Both the position numbers and the translations under genes were made by a program. From JAXGTD01 sp040775095 (lineage in GTDB: Bacteria; Pseudomonadota; Gammaproteobacteria; Chromatiales; Chromatiaceae), in assembly GCA_040775095.1 (NCBI GenBank), contig JAXGTD010000012.1:1-50885 (forward strand): a stretch of DNA of 50,885 nucleotides, in the 5' to 3' direction. Under the pieces are notes generated by a model. The model was not told the origin of the DNA, made no database searches, and saw only the letters and a program-made list of their open reading frames with translations. This document shows, in pieces, positions 36,269 to 44,847 of the stretch (the stretch's first letter is position 1; every line of letters starts with the position of its first letter).

Positions 36269-37201
36269 ATGGCACGACGACGCCCCCAGGGCCGCAACGT
36301 CAGCGGCATCCTGTTGCTGGACAAGCCTTCAGGCATCTCATCCAATCACGCCCTGCAGCAGGTCAAGCGTCTGTATAACGCGTCCAAGGCAGGCCATACC
36401 GGCAGCCTCGACCCCCTTGCAACCGGGCTGCTGCCGCTGTGCCTTGGCTACACGACCAAGTTTTCCAGCTTTCTGCTCGACGCGGACAAACGCTATCGCG
36501 TCCGGGTGCGTCTCGGTGTGAGCACCACCACCGCCGACGCCGAGGGTGAGGTCGTCGATACCCGTCCGACCGATGGTGTCACCGAGGCGGCCTTACGGGA
36601 GGTCATGGCCGGTTTTCTCGGTAATATCGAGCAATTGCCACCGATGTATTCGGCCGTCAAGCATCAGGGGCAGCGGCTGTACAAGCTCGCGCGCGAGGGC
36701 AAGGAGGTGGAGCGCACGCCGCGGGCGATTCGGATCTACGCCCTCGACCTGCTTGACTTCCAGCTGCCCGAGATCGAGCTGGACGTGCACTGTTCCAAAG
36801 GCACCTATGTGCGGACGCTGGCCGAGGACATCGGCAACCGGCTCGGCTGCGGCGGACACGTCTGCGCCCTGCGCCGCAGCGGAGTTGGGCCCTACGTGGA
36901 AGGCACGACCCGCTTCGTCACCCTGGACGAGCTCCAGGCCTTGGTCGAGCAGGCACCCGATGCGCCGAGCGCCTTTGCCGCGCTGGGCGCGCTGTTGCTC
37001 CCGCTCGACAGCGTGCTCGCGCATTGCCCAGCGGTGCGATTGTCCGCGGATGCAGCCTTTTACCTGGCGCAAGGACAGGCGGTACTGGTACCCCAGGCGC
37101 CCACCGAGGGCATGGTGCGGCTCTACGACCTGTCGGACCAATTCGTCGGCATCGGTGTGATACTCGATGATGGCAAGGTCCAGCCCAAGCGACTGATATG
37201 A
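36269..37201 (+). CDS. truB: tRNA pseudouridine(55) synthase
   Basis: 310 residues, with the catalytic Asp in AGHTGSLDPLATGLLPLCLG, the KRYRVRVRLGVSTTTADAEG block and the C-terminal PUA-like segment (GQAVLVPQAPTEGMVRLYD). It makes the pseudouridine at position 55 in the T loop of tRNA. Last gene before the repeat-containing gap and rpsO. Confidence 0.95.
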   Translation: MARRRPQGRNVSGILLLDKPSGISSNHALQQVKRLYNASKAGHTGSLDPLATGLLPLCLGYTTKFSSFLLDADKRYRVRVRLGVSTTTADAEGEVVDTRPTDGVTEAALREVMAGFLGNIEQLPPMYSAVKHQGQRLYKLAREGKEVERTPRAIRIYALDLLDFQLPEIELDVHCSKGTYVRTLAEDIGNRLGCGGHVCALRRSGVGPYVEGTTRFVTLDELQALVEQAPDAPSAFAALGALLLPLDSVLAHCPAVRLSADAAFYLAQGQAVLVPQAPTEGMVRLYDLSDQFVGIGVILDDGKVQPKRLI

Positions 37202-37301
37202 AGGGGCGGTGCGAAGGGGCGGACTGGCCGATTCCGGCGACGTGGCGGTTCCAATCGATGACGGATGACCGTAAAATTGCGCGCCACGACGGGTCCGGTC
37301 C

Positions 37302-37468
37302 GGTTGGGCGATTGCCGGAGAATCTCGTACCCGATGAGGCCGGATAGCGGCTCGCCTTCGCGGAGCATCGCCACGAGCAGAGCCGGGCGATGTGCGTGGC
37401 CGTGCGACAACGAAGGCGGGCGCCAAGACAAGTCAGCTGGCATGAGATTTGACAGACATCGTCTTATT
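37302..37468 (+). repeat. Dispersed 167-bp repeat, diverged copy
   Basis: Same orientation as 40611-40777 and roughly 85% identical by eye, including a 36-nt shared core (37379-37414, with AGCCGGGCGATGTGCG). The left end GGTTGGGCGATT resembles the intact TIR GCTTAGGCGATT; the right end has decayed. Confidence 0.85.
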
Positions 37469-37733
37469 GCGCGGACCTAGGCTCGTTGGACAGGTTTCGT
37501 CCCGCCTTGGAGCCCCGGCGATGTGTGTCGTGGGGCTGAATCGGATATGGGTTCGTGGTGAGCCACCTTTTTGTTGCAAGCCCCGAGCAGGCGCGTCCCG
37601 GGTCCATTCAGAGTCTGGGTCGCGGCAAAGCCGATTACGCGCCCAACGGCCTGCCGCCGTCTGTTTCGACGGGCCATGCACGGCCCGCACGGGAAACGCT
37701 GATTTCATCCATCCATGGGCAGAATCAGCTCGC

Positions 37734-37762
37734 AATCCGGGAAGCATGATTCCCGGATTTTT
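37734..37762 (+). terminator. Intrinsic terminator upstream of rpsO
   Basis: AATCCGGGAA-GCATGA-TTCCCGGATT (37734-37759), a perfect 10-bp stem, then TTTCTGTTTT. It is 530 bp after truB and 190 bp before rpsO. It probably ends the truB transcript, so rpsO needs its own promoter downstream. Confidence 0.8.
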
Positions 37763-37951
37763 CTGTTTTCAGCGGCTCAGGGTCGTTGAAAGAGGATGGG
37801 CCTGACTTGGCCCGCACCGGAAAGGCTTTGATCAGCGTTTCCTTAACTGGCCCGACCCCCTGAAGTCATTGTCGGGGTGGTCAGCAGCGCCCCCGTATGG
37901 CGGCGATGAATGGGCTTTATCAGCATCCCACAGCATGGGAGGAGACAGCCA

Positions 37952-38221
37952 ATGACCATGACCGCAGAACAAAAACGCCAAGTCGTCGAAGAGCATGCCC
38001 GCGGGCCGAACGACACGGGTTCTCCCGAGGTGCAGGTCGCGCTGCTGACGGCGCGCATCAAGGATCTCACCGGCCACTTTGCCGCCCACAAGCATGATCA
38101 TCATTCCCGTCGCGGGTTGGTGAGGATGGTCAATTCCCGGCGCAAGTTGCTCGACTATCTCAAGGGTAAGGATGTAGACCGTTACCGGTCCCTGATCCAG
38201 AAGCTCGGTTTGCGCAGATAA
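37952..38221 (+). CDS. rpsO: 30S ribosomal protein S15
   Basis: 89 residues from the ATG at 37952, with GGGAGGAG at the right distance. Core is DTGSPEVQVALLTARIKDLTGHF ... HSRRGLVRMVNSRRKLLDYL, typical of S15. It binds 16S rRNA and, in E. coli, its own mRNA. It precedes pnp as in most gammaproteobacteria. Confidence 0.97.
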   Translation: MTMTAEQKRQVVEEHARGPNDTGSPEVQVALLTARIKDLTGHFAAHKHDHHSRRGLVRMVNSRRKLLDYLKGKDVDRYRSLIQKLGLRR

Positions 38222-38271
38222 GGGTAGCGATAGGCGCGCCCATCATGGCAGCGCTGGCAACTGCACGGCAG

Positions 38272-38303
38272 CAAGGGGTGCCGCCGCGTTCGGCGGCCCC
38301 TTG
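38272..38303 (+). promoter_or_regulatory. Stable hairpin between rpsO and pnp
   Basis: CAAGGGG-TG-CCGCC pairs with GGCGGCCCCTTG around a short loop: about 12 pairs with a two-base bulge. There is no T-run, so it is not a simple terminator. In E. coli a hairpin in this position is cut by RNase III and allows PNPase to control its own mRNA; the same role is inferred here. Confidence 0.5.
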
Positions 38304-38498
38304 CCGGCGGGCTCCTCCTGCCCGTCGATCTCGGGCGTCCCGGAGTGAAACCCGCCATGCAAACGGCCATCGGGCCGTGGGCAGCGGTTGCGTCGCCACT
38401 ATTCAACCCCCGAACCAATGGCCGCGTCGATCCCGACCCTGAGGCCGGAGCAGGCGCCGACCCAGCGGGCGACCACAGACCCTCGAGGACTTAACTCA

Positions 38499-40604
38499 GT
38501 GAACCCTATCAAGAAGACATTCCAGTACGGCGATCAGACTGTGACCCTGGAGACTGGCGAGATCGCTCGCCAGGCCGATGGCGCCGTGATGGTGAATGTC
38601 GACGACACCGTGGTGCTGGTCACCGTGGTCGTTGACAAGCGCGCCACCGAGGTCAAGGACTTCCTGCCGCTGACCGTCGACTACCAGGAGAAGACCTATG
38701 CGGCCGGGCGTATCCCGGGTGGCTTCTTCCGGCGTGAAGGTCGTCCCAGCGAGACCGAGATCCTGACCTCGCGGCTGATCGACCGGCCAGTGCGACCGCT
38801 GTTCGCGGATGGATTTGGCCGCGAGGTACAGATCATCGCCACCGTGAAGTCGCTCAATCCGGCGGTCAACCCGGAGGTCCCGGCGATGATCGGCACCTCG
38901 GCCGCGCTGGCGGTATCCGGTCTGCCGTTCAATGGTCCGATCGGTGCAGCCCGGGTTGGCTACAAGAATGGCGAGTATCTGCTCAACCCCGCAATGGTCG
39001 GACTTAACCCCGACAGTGACCTGGACCTGATCGTGGCCGGCACCGCGAATGCGGTACTGATGGTCGAATCCGAGGCGCGCGGCCTGTCCGAGGACGTGAT
39101 GCTCGGTGCGGTCCTGTTTGGCCATGAGCAGATGCAGGTCGCGATTCAGGCGATCAGCGAGCTCGCCGCCGAGGTCAACAAGCCCCCATTTACCTGGACC
39201 CCGGCATCGAGTGATCCGGAGCTGGCGGCGGCGGTGGAGTCCGCGGCCGCCGGACGTCTCGGCGAGGCCTACCTCATCAAGGAAAAGATGGAACGCTATG
39301 CCGCACTGGATGCGATCCGGATGGAGCTGTACGCGACCCTCAGCGGGCCCAACTCGCCCTGGACGCAGCCGCAGGTCTACGGTGCCATCGAAAAGCTGGA
39401 AAAGAAGATCGTGCGGGGTCGCATCCTGGCGGGTGAGCCGCGCATCGACGGGCGCGACACCGCGACCGTGCGCCCGATCACGATCCGCACCGGTGTGCTG
39501 CCGCGCACGCATGGCTCGGCGCTGTTCACGCGCGGTGAGACCCAGGCCCTGGTGGTCACAACCCTGGGCACCGAGCGCGATTCGCAGATCATTGATGCGC
39601 TCGAGGGTGAGCGCCGCGAACCGTTCATGCTGCACTACAACTTCCCGCCCTTTTGTGTGGGCGAGACCGGGCGGGTCGGCAGCCCGAAGCGCCGCGAGAT
39701 CGGCCACGGACGTTTGGCCAAGCGCGGTGTCCTGGCCGCCATGCCGGGACTCGACGAGTTCCCCTATTCGGTGCGCGTGGTCTCCGAGATCACGGAGTCC
39801 AACGGCTCCAGCTCCATGGCCAGCGTCTGTGGCACGAGCCTGTCGCTGATGGACGCCGGGGTGCCTATCAAGGGCCCCGTCGCGGGTGTGGCCATGGGGC
39901 TGATCAAGGAAGACGACCGTTTCGCCGTGCTAACCGACATCATGGGTGATGAGGATCACCTCGGCGATATGGATTTCAAGGTGGCTGGCACCGAGTCCGG
40001 CATCAACGCGCTGCAGATGGACATCAAGATCGAGGGTATCACCCGCGAGATCATGGAGACCGCGTTGGCTCAGGCCAAGCATGGCCGCATGCACATCCTC
40101 GGCGAGATGAACAAGGTCATCGATCACCACCGCGCCGAGATGTCCGAGCACGCCCCGCGTATTATCGAGTTCAAGATCCATCCCGAGAAGATTCGCGATG
40201 TCATCGGCAAGGGCGGTTCCACCATTCGGTCGATCACGGAAGAGACTGGCGCCACCATCGACATCAATGATGATGGCGTCGTGAAGATCTTCTCGGTTCA
40301 GAAGAGTGCCGGAGAAGAGGCCAAGAAGCGGATCCGTCTGATCACGGCGGATGTCGAGTTGGGCAAGATCTACGAGGGCAAGGTAGCCCGCCTGATGGAC
40401 TTTGGCGCGTTCGTGACCATCCTCCCCGGGCGCGATGGCCTGGTGCACATCTCCCAGATCTGCGAAGAACGTGTTCAGAGCGTGTCAGATAAGCTCAAGG
40501 AGGGCGATGTCGTTCGGGTCAAGGTGCTGGAGGTCGATAAGCAGGGCCGCATTCGCTTGAGCATGAAGGCATTGACCGACGACGAGCGCCTGTCCACCGG
40601 CTGA
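38499..40604 (+). CDS. pnp: Polyribonucleotide nucleotidyltransferase (PNPase)
   Basis: 701 residues from a GTG at 38499 (MNPIKKTFQYGDQTV), with GAGGAC about 10 nt upstream; the frame is open earlier but the added part is not PNPase-like. Two RNase PH domains, the second with HGSALFTRGETQ and GDEDHLGDMDFKVAGT, then a KH domain (FKIHPEKIRDVIGKGGSTIR) and an S1 domain (GKVARLMDFGAFVTILPGRDGLVHIS). It degrades RNA 3'-5' by phosphorolysis. A 167-bp repeat element starts 7 bp past its stop. Confidence 0.97.
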   Translation: MNPIKKTFQYGDQTVTLETGEIARQADGAVMVNVDDTVVLVTVVVDKRATEVKDFLPLTVDYQEKTYAAGRIPGGFFRREGRPSETEILTSRLIDRPVRPLFADGFGREVQIIATVKSLNPAVNPEVPAMIGTSAALAVSGLPFNGPIGAARVGYKNGEYLLNPAMVGLNPDSDLDLIVAGTANAVLMVESEARGLSEDVMLGAVLFGHEQMQVAIQAISELAAEVNKPPFTWTPASSDPELAAAVESAAAGRLGEAYLIKEKMERYAALDAIRMELYATLSGPNSPWTQPQVYGAIEKLEKKIVRGRILAGEPRIDGRDTATVRPITIRTGVLPRTHGSALFTRGETQALVVTTLGTERDSQIIDALEGERREPFMLHYNFPPFCVGETGRVGSPKRREIGHGRLAKRGVLAAMPGLDEFPYSVRVVSEITESNGSSSMASVCGTSLSLMDAGVPIKGPVAGVAMGLIKEDDRFAVLTDIMGDEDHLGDMDFKVAGTESGINALQMDIKIEGITREIMETALAQAKHGRMHILGEMNKVIDHHRAEMSEHAPRIIEFKIHPEKIRDVIGKGGSTIRSITEETGATIDINDDGVVKIFSVQKSAGEEAKKRIRLITADVELGKIYEGKVARLMDFGAFVTILPGRDGLVHISQICEERVQSVSDKLKEGDVVRVKVLEVDKQGRIRLSMKALTDDERLSTG

Positions 40605-40610
40605 GATCGC

Positions 40611-40777
40611 GCTTAGGCGATTACCGGAACATCTCGTACCCGCTGAGGCCGGATTGCGGTTCGCCTTCGAGGCGCATCGCCACGCGCAGAGCCGGGCGAT
40701 GTGCGTGGCCGTGCGACAACGGATGCGGGCGTCAAGACGAGTCAGCCGGGATGAGATTGGACAGAAATCGCCTAAGC
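40611..40777 (+). mobile_element. MITE-like element with perfect 12-bp TIRs
   Basis: GCTTAGGCGATT (40611-40622) and AATCGCCTAAGC (40766-40777) are exact reverse complements. The element is flanked by TCGC on both sides (40607-40610 and 40778-40781), a likely 4-bp target duplication. It is 167 bp, has no coding frame of note, and a diverged relative lies at 37302-37468. No transposase of a matching type is in the window, so it would depend on an element elsewhere. Confidence 0.75.
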
Positions 40778-41205
40778 TCGCAAAGAGCCGAGCCAGTCAG
40801 CGGTTGCCGTCGCGCCCGAATGGGCCGATGGGTGGCCGCTCGATCGGCGTTTCCCCAGGGCCGCCCCGTCGGTTGATCCGGCTGGGCGCCACGTCTGGGT
40901 CTGTCAGCAATCTACCCATTTCAGTCATGCATGAGCACGACCCCGGACAGCGCCGCGCGCTGTCCGGGGTCTGCCGGTTTGGCATGTTTGGGCGTGTTCT
41001 GCCCCGGGATCCCCGTCGGTTGCGAAGGGATCGGGCAGGCGTACCGGATCGCAAGCGCCGGGGCTGGCACCGCGGGAGGCCGGGGCCGTCATGGGTCTTA
41101 CCAGACGGGCGATGAATGGCCCGGCATTTCGAGCGCAATCCAGGGACTCAGATTTGCCGGATTTCCCGCCGACCTCTTCCGAGGCGCGAGGAATTCATTG
41201 CCTCC
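40778..41205. other. Intergenic region between pnp repeat and mltD
   Basis: About 430 bp with no gene seen; it holds the 15-bp hairpin at 40939-40971. A short recurring motif CGATCGGCGTTTCC lies at 40841-40854. Confidence 0.4.
40939..40971. terminator. Perfect 15-bp hairpin between convergent pnp and mltD
   Basis: GACCCCGGACAGCGC (40939-40953), loop CGC, then its exact reverse complement (40957-40971). Very stable and placed between converging genes, so a bidirectional transcript end is likely, though no T-run follows. Confidence 0.6.
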
Positions 41206-42306
41206 TCAGCTATCGCCGTCGCGTGCCTGTTCCCGGGTGGCCACGCGTGGCTCGACGCCGTTGCCAGCCCTGGCCAACGCGGTACGTAGCTTGTGGCCGG
41301 TCCCGGCCGGTACCAGGACGCGGTGGGGACCATCGGGGGCGGTCTTGCCACGTTTGAGTCCGGGATTGAGGTCGCGCAGCGTCTTGACCGACACCCCGCA
41401 GGCGCGGGCCGCCCGGTCGAGGTCGATCTGGCTGCGGGCCTCCACCAGCTCCAGCGCCGGCCGATTGGCGATGGCGGGTATGGGCAGACCATGGCGGTCG
41501 GCGGATCGCACCAGGTTGGCGACCGCCAGGAACTTCGGCACATACGCCTCGGTCTCGGCCGGCAGGTCGAGCGACCAGAAGTCGGTCGGCTTGCCACGGC
41601 GCCTGTTGGCCTCCTGCGCCGATCGGACCCTCGCCGGACCGCAGTTGTATGCCGCGATCGCGAGCGCCCAGTCGCCACCGAGCTCCTGATGCAGCTGGGC
41701 GAGGTAGCTTAGTGCACCGCGGGTGGAGGCGACGATGTCGTTGCGACCGTCGTACCAGCTGTTTTGCTTCAAACCCATCTCGTTGCCGGTATATGGCATG
41801 AACTGCCACATGCCGGTGGCCGCGACGGGAGAGATGGCGCGCGGGTTATAGCGACTCTCGATCTCGGGGAGCAGCGCCAGTTCGATCGGCATGTGCCGGC
41901 GCTCGATCTCGCCGATGATCATGTGCAGATACGGCCGGGCGCGACGGGACAGCGCTGTGAGATACTGTGGGTCGCTCTTGAGTGAGCGCAGCGCCCGGTC
42001 CACCCGTTCATTGTGTGCGATGTCTAGGCTGCGGCCGTGGCGGATGCGGTCCCAGAGGTCATGGCCTGATCCAGCGTGGGATGCGATGCCCGGGCCCTCG
42101 CCGATGATGCGGATGTCCGTGGCCGGGCGCACATAGCCGTATTCCCGGGCGGAGACGGACCGCGCGCCCCCAAATGATTCCCCGTTGCCGTGTCCGGGAC
42201 CAGCTGGCGCGGAGGCACAGCCGCCGAGCGCGACGAGACTCAGCGCAAGAAGGCTCGCGCTGAGGTCGGTGTGTCGGAACAGCGGGGTGCAAAGGGTTTT
42301 CAGCAT
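41206..42306 (-). CDS. mltD: Membrane-bound lytic transglycosylase, MltD-like lipoprotein
   Basis: 366 residues. Lipobox LVALGGC with Cys30 as lipid site. The SLT domain has LPEIESRYNPRAISPVAATGMWQFMP with catalytic Glu near 150, IAAYNCGPARVRSAQ and TEAYVPKFLAVANL. The C-terminal part (RAARACGVSVKTLRDLNPGL) resembles a single diverged LysM repeat; E. coli MltD has two, so this is shorter. Its position next to a yafS-like gene, rnhA and dnaQ matches the E. coli neighbourhood. Confidence 0.88.
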   Translation of the reverse strand: MLKTLCTPLFRHTDLSASLLALSLVALGGCASAPAGPGHGNGESFGGARSVSAREYGYVRPATDIRIIGEGPGIASHAGSGHDLWDRIRHGRSLDIAHNERVDRALRSLKSDPQYLTALSRRARPYLHMIIGEIERRHMPIELALLPEIESRYNPRAISPVAATGMWQFMPYTGNEMGLKQNSWYDGRNDIVASTRGALSYLAQLHQELGGDWALAIAAYNCGPARVRSAQEANRRRGKPTDFWSLDLPAETEAYVPKFLAVANLVRSADRHGLPIPAIANRPALELVEARSQIDLDRAARACGVSVKTLRDLNPGLKRGKTAPDGPHRVLVPAGTGHKLRTALARAGNGVEPRVATREQARDGDS

Positions 42307-42526
42307 GACTTGGCGCCCGTGTCTTAATGAAGGCCCTTCTCGACGAGACAGGCTTTTGTCGAGAGACTGTTGAAGTTAGCTGTTTTTTGTTCAGGCCAAC
42401 GCGACGAAATATACGGGAAAACCCTTTCTTATTCCATGCCATGAGCGAGTGCAAACGAACTACACCGGCGAGCCCGCGCCGCGGCGCGAGACCGGGCAGG
42501 CCCCTTCGCGATGCCCGGAAATGCCC

Positions 42527-43297
42527 ATGAGCGACTGCGATAAGCGCGATGGCGAGCCGCTGGCTGTGCTCGCGCAGTGGTATCGGACGCCACTGGGGCG
42601 GCGCCTAGCGGAGGCCGAATCGATCTGCCTGGAGCGGATGCTGGAAGACAGCTTCGGCCACTATCTGCTGCAGGTAGGACTGCCGGACCGGTTCGCCGAC
42701 GCGGTGCGGGTAAGCCGGATCCGACACCATCTCCGGGTCAATCCCGTGGCATTCCACGCCGGGGAAAACGGGGCGCGGATGCAGGCGAACCCGGGAAGTC
42801 TGCCGATCCTCTCCGATAGTGTTGACGCGGTCCTGCTGCCCCATACGTTGGATTTCAGCACCGACGTGCACGCCGTCCTGCGTGAGGCCGAGCGGGTCCT
42901 GATTCCCGAGGGGCGGCTGTTGATCTTCGGATTCAACCCCTTGAGCACATGGGGCCTGTGGCGGACATTGCCGCGGCGTCGGCGACGCGTGCCTTGGTGC
43001 GGTGAGATGCTCACGCTATTTCGCGTGTGCGACTGGTTGAAGTTGATTGGCTTCCAGATCGAGATCAGGGATACGCTGATGTTCCGAGCGCCCTCGCGGC
43101 GAGCCTACGGGGCGCGACTCGACTGGCTCGACCGACTCTGCGGGCGATGGTGTCCGGCGCTCGGCGGGGTCTACGCGATACGCGCGGTCAAGCGCGTGTC
43201 GACGCCGACGCCCCTTCGCCCGAGCTGGACGTCGCGACCGGTCATGCTGCCTGGTCGGACGGTGGAGCCGACCGCTAGAGAGGGAAGACATGCCTGA
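42527..43297 (+). CDS. SAM-dependent methyltransferase-fold protein (YafS-like)
   Basis: 256 residues from the ATG at 42527 (GGAA 6 nt upstream); an ATG at 42521 is equally possible. The class I methyltransferase core is recognisable but the glycine-rich SAM loop is poor; SDSVDAVLLPHTLDFSTDVHAVLREAERVLIPEGRLLIFGFNPLSTWGL is the clearest block. Members next to gloB/rnhA are annotated YafS-like; the substrate is unknown. It overlaps rnhA by 8 nt. gloB, which usually neighbours it, is not present in the window. Confidence 0.8.
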   Translation: MSDCDKRDGEPLAVLAQWYRTPLGRRLAEAESICLERMLEDSFGHYLLQVGLPDRFADAVRVSRIRHHLRVNPVAFHAGENGARMQANPGSLPILSDSVDAVLLPHTLDFSTDVHAVLREAERVLIPEGRLLIFGFNPLSTWGLWRTLPRRRRRVPWCGEMLTLFRVCDWLKLIGFQIEIRDTLMFRAPSRRAYGARLDWLDRLCGRWCPALGGVYAIRAVKRVSTPTPLRPSWTSRPVMLPGRTVEPTAREGRHA

Positions 43298-43742
43298 TCT
43301 GATCGAGATCTTCACCGACGGGGCTTGCAAGGGCAATCCGGGCCCAGGCGGATGGGGGGCGTTGTTGCGCTGCGGCGAGCACGAGAAGGAGCTCCATGGT
43401 GGCGAGCATCAAACGACGAACAATCGCATGGAGCTCATGGCCGTCATTCAGGCCCTCGAGGCGCTCAAGGCTCCCCGTCGGGTGCGGATCACCGTCGACT
43501 CGCAGTACGTCAAGCAGGGCGTGGAGAGCTGGATGGCGCGCTGGAAGCGCAATGGCTGGCGCACGGCCTCACGCGCGCCGGTCAAGAACCAGGACCTGTG
43601 GCAACGCCTCGACCGCGCCCTTGCGGGCCACGAGGTGGGCTGGCATTGGGTCCGCGGCCACAGTGGGCACAAGGACAACGAGCGGGTCGACCAGCTCGCC
43701 AACCGCGGCATCCCGTCAAGATCCCATCCAGCCGAGGGCTGA
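43290..43742 (+). CDS. rnhA: Ribonuclease HI
   Basis: 150 residues. Catalytic residues are at D10 (FTDGAC), E48 (NNRMELMAV), D70 (TVDSQYV) and D134 (DNERVDQLA), with His124 in VRGHSG, exactly as in E. coli RNase HI. It cuts RNA in RNA-DNA hybrids. Overlaps the methyltransferase gene; dnaQ follows 7 bp after. Confidence 0.97.
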   Translation: MPDLIEIFTDGACKGNPGPGGWGALLRCGEHEKELHGGEHQTTNNRMELMAVIQALEALKAPRRVRITVDSQYVKQGVESWMARWKRNGWRTASRAPVKNQDLWQRLDRALAGHEVGWHWVRGHSGHKDNERVDQLANRGIPSRSHPAEG

Positions 43743-43749
43743 TCAGCCA

Positions 43750-44475
43750 ATGCGTCAGATCGTGCTTGATACGGAGACGACGGGCCTCGAGCCTGCCGCG
43801 GGCCATCGCATCATCGAGATCGGCTGCGTCGAGCTCCTCGAACGTCGCGTCACGCGCCATAGCTTCCACCGGTATCTGCAGCCGGATCGCGAGATCGACA
43901 CCGGCGCCAGCGCGGTACATGGTATCTCCAACGAGTTCCTGCTGGACAAGCCGCGCTTCTGCGAGATCGCGGAAGACTTCCTGGAGTACGTCCGCGGCGC
44001 CGAGTTGATCATCCATAACGCGCCGTTCGATGTCGGTTTCCTGAATCACGAGCTGGCACTCTGGCGCGAGGACCACCCCCCCATCGAATCGGTCTGCCAC
44101 GTGGTCGACACCCTGGTGATGGCCCGGGAGATGCACCCGGGTCAGCGAAACAGCCTCGATGCCCTGTGTCGACGCTACAACATCGACAACGCGCGCCGCG
44201 AGCTGCATGGTGCGTTGCTCGATGCCGAGATCCTGGCCGAGGTTTACCTGGCCATGACGGGTGGGCAGGGCAGTCTGCTGCTGGACGGGGAGGGCGAGGC
44301 CGCGGGTGGCGTCAACCCGGGTGCCGTGCGCCGTCTGCCCAGCAATCGGGCCGCGTTGCCGGTGATCCGGGCAACAGCAGCCGAGTTGGAGGCCCACGCC
44401 CGTCGTCTGGCGGACATCGAGAGGGTCGGCGGAGCATGCCTTTGGTTGTCGGTGTCGGGCAGCGACGCGGCCTGA
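43750..44475 (+). CDS. dnaQ: DNA polymerase III epsilon subunit (3'-5' proofreading exonuclease)
   Basis: 241 residues from the ATG at 43750. Exo I motif is VLDTETTGLEP (Asp7, Glu9), Exo II lies in HNAPFDVGFLNHEL, and Exo III in ELHGALLDAEILAEVYLAMTGGQ. The C-terminal residues past the exonuclease domain bind the polymerase alpha subunit. In E. coli rnhA and dnaQ diverge; here they are co-directional. Confidence 0.96.
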   Translation: MRQIVLDTETTGLEPAAGHRIIEIGCVELLERRVTRHSFHRYLQPDREIDTGASAVHGISNEFLLDKPRFCEIAEDFLEYVRGAELIIHNAPFDVGFLNHELALWREDHPPIESVCHVVDTLVMAREMHPGQRNSLDALCRRYNIDNARRELHGALLDAEILAEVYLAMTGGQGSLLLDGEGEAAGGVNPGAVRRLPSNRAALPVIRATAAELEAHARRLADIERVGGACLWLSVSGSDAA

Positions 44476-44847
44476 ATGAGGTTACACGACGGGCCGGCAG
44501 CCCTCTGACCGGGGACACGATCGGATCAAGATCCGGCCGCCACGGATCGCCTGCTCGGCGGTCTCATTCGGGAGCGGCGAAGACGCTCTGGGGCGGCGTT
44601 ATCTGGATGTCTTTCTGTTGGAGAAGGACTTCCGCCAGACGCGGACGTTCGGAGAGGCCGATATTTTCTGTTCAGTGCGCTTTTTCGACGACGGTGGATA
44701 CGGTATACGGGAGATGTAGCCGGATCCGGCGCCGGCACCGGGCGATGCCCCGGGTGGCGTCGCCAAGCCAGACCAGGCTGGCCTTGTTGCCAGGGTCCGG
44801 CAACGGCTGGGCCGCGGGCTGAGCGGACGCTGAGGCCGGGGCGCCCG
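44476..44847. other. Gap after dnaQ with a possible gene remnant
   Basis: One plus-strand frame from about 44480 to a TAG near 44718 reads in a protein-like way (for example RRYLDVFLLEKDFRQTRTF and GEADIFCSVRFFDDGGYGI) but has no start codon with a ribosome site. It may be a decayed gene. I do not recognise it. Confidence 0.25.

Larger units (their letters stand above)
37202..37951. other. Gap of 750 bp between truB and rpsO
   Basis: It holds a dispersed repeat (37302-37468) and an intrinsic terminator (37734-37762). No gene is supported, and no good rpsO promoter is seen. A stretch at 37469-37733 ends at that terminator and could encode a small RNA, but nothing else supports this. Confidence 0.45.
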
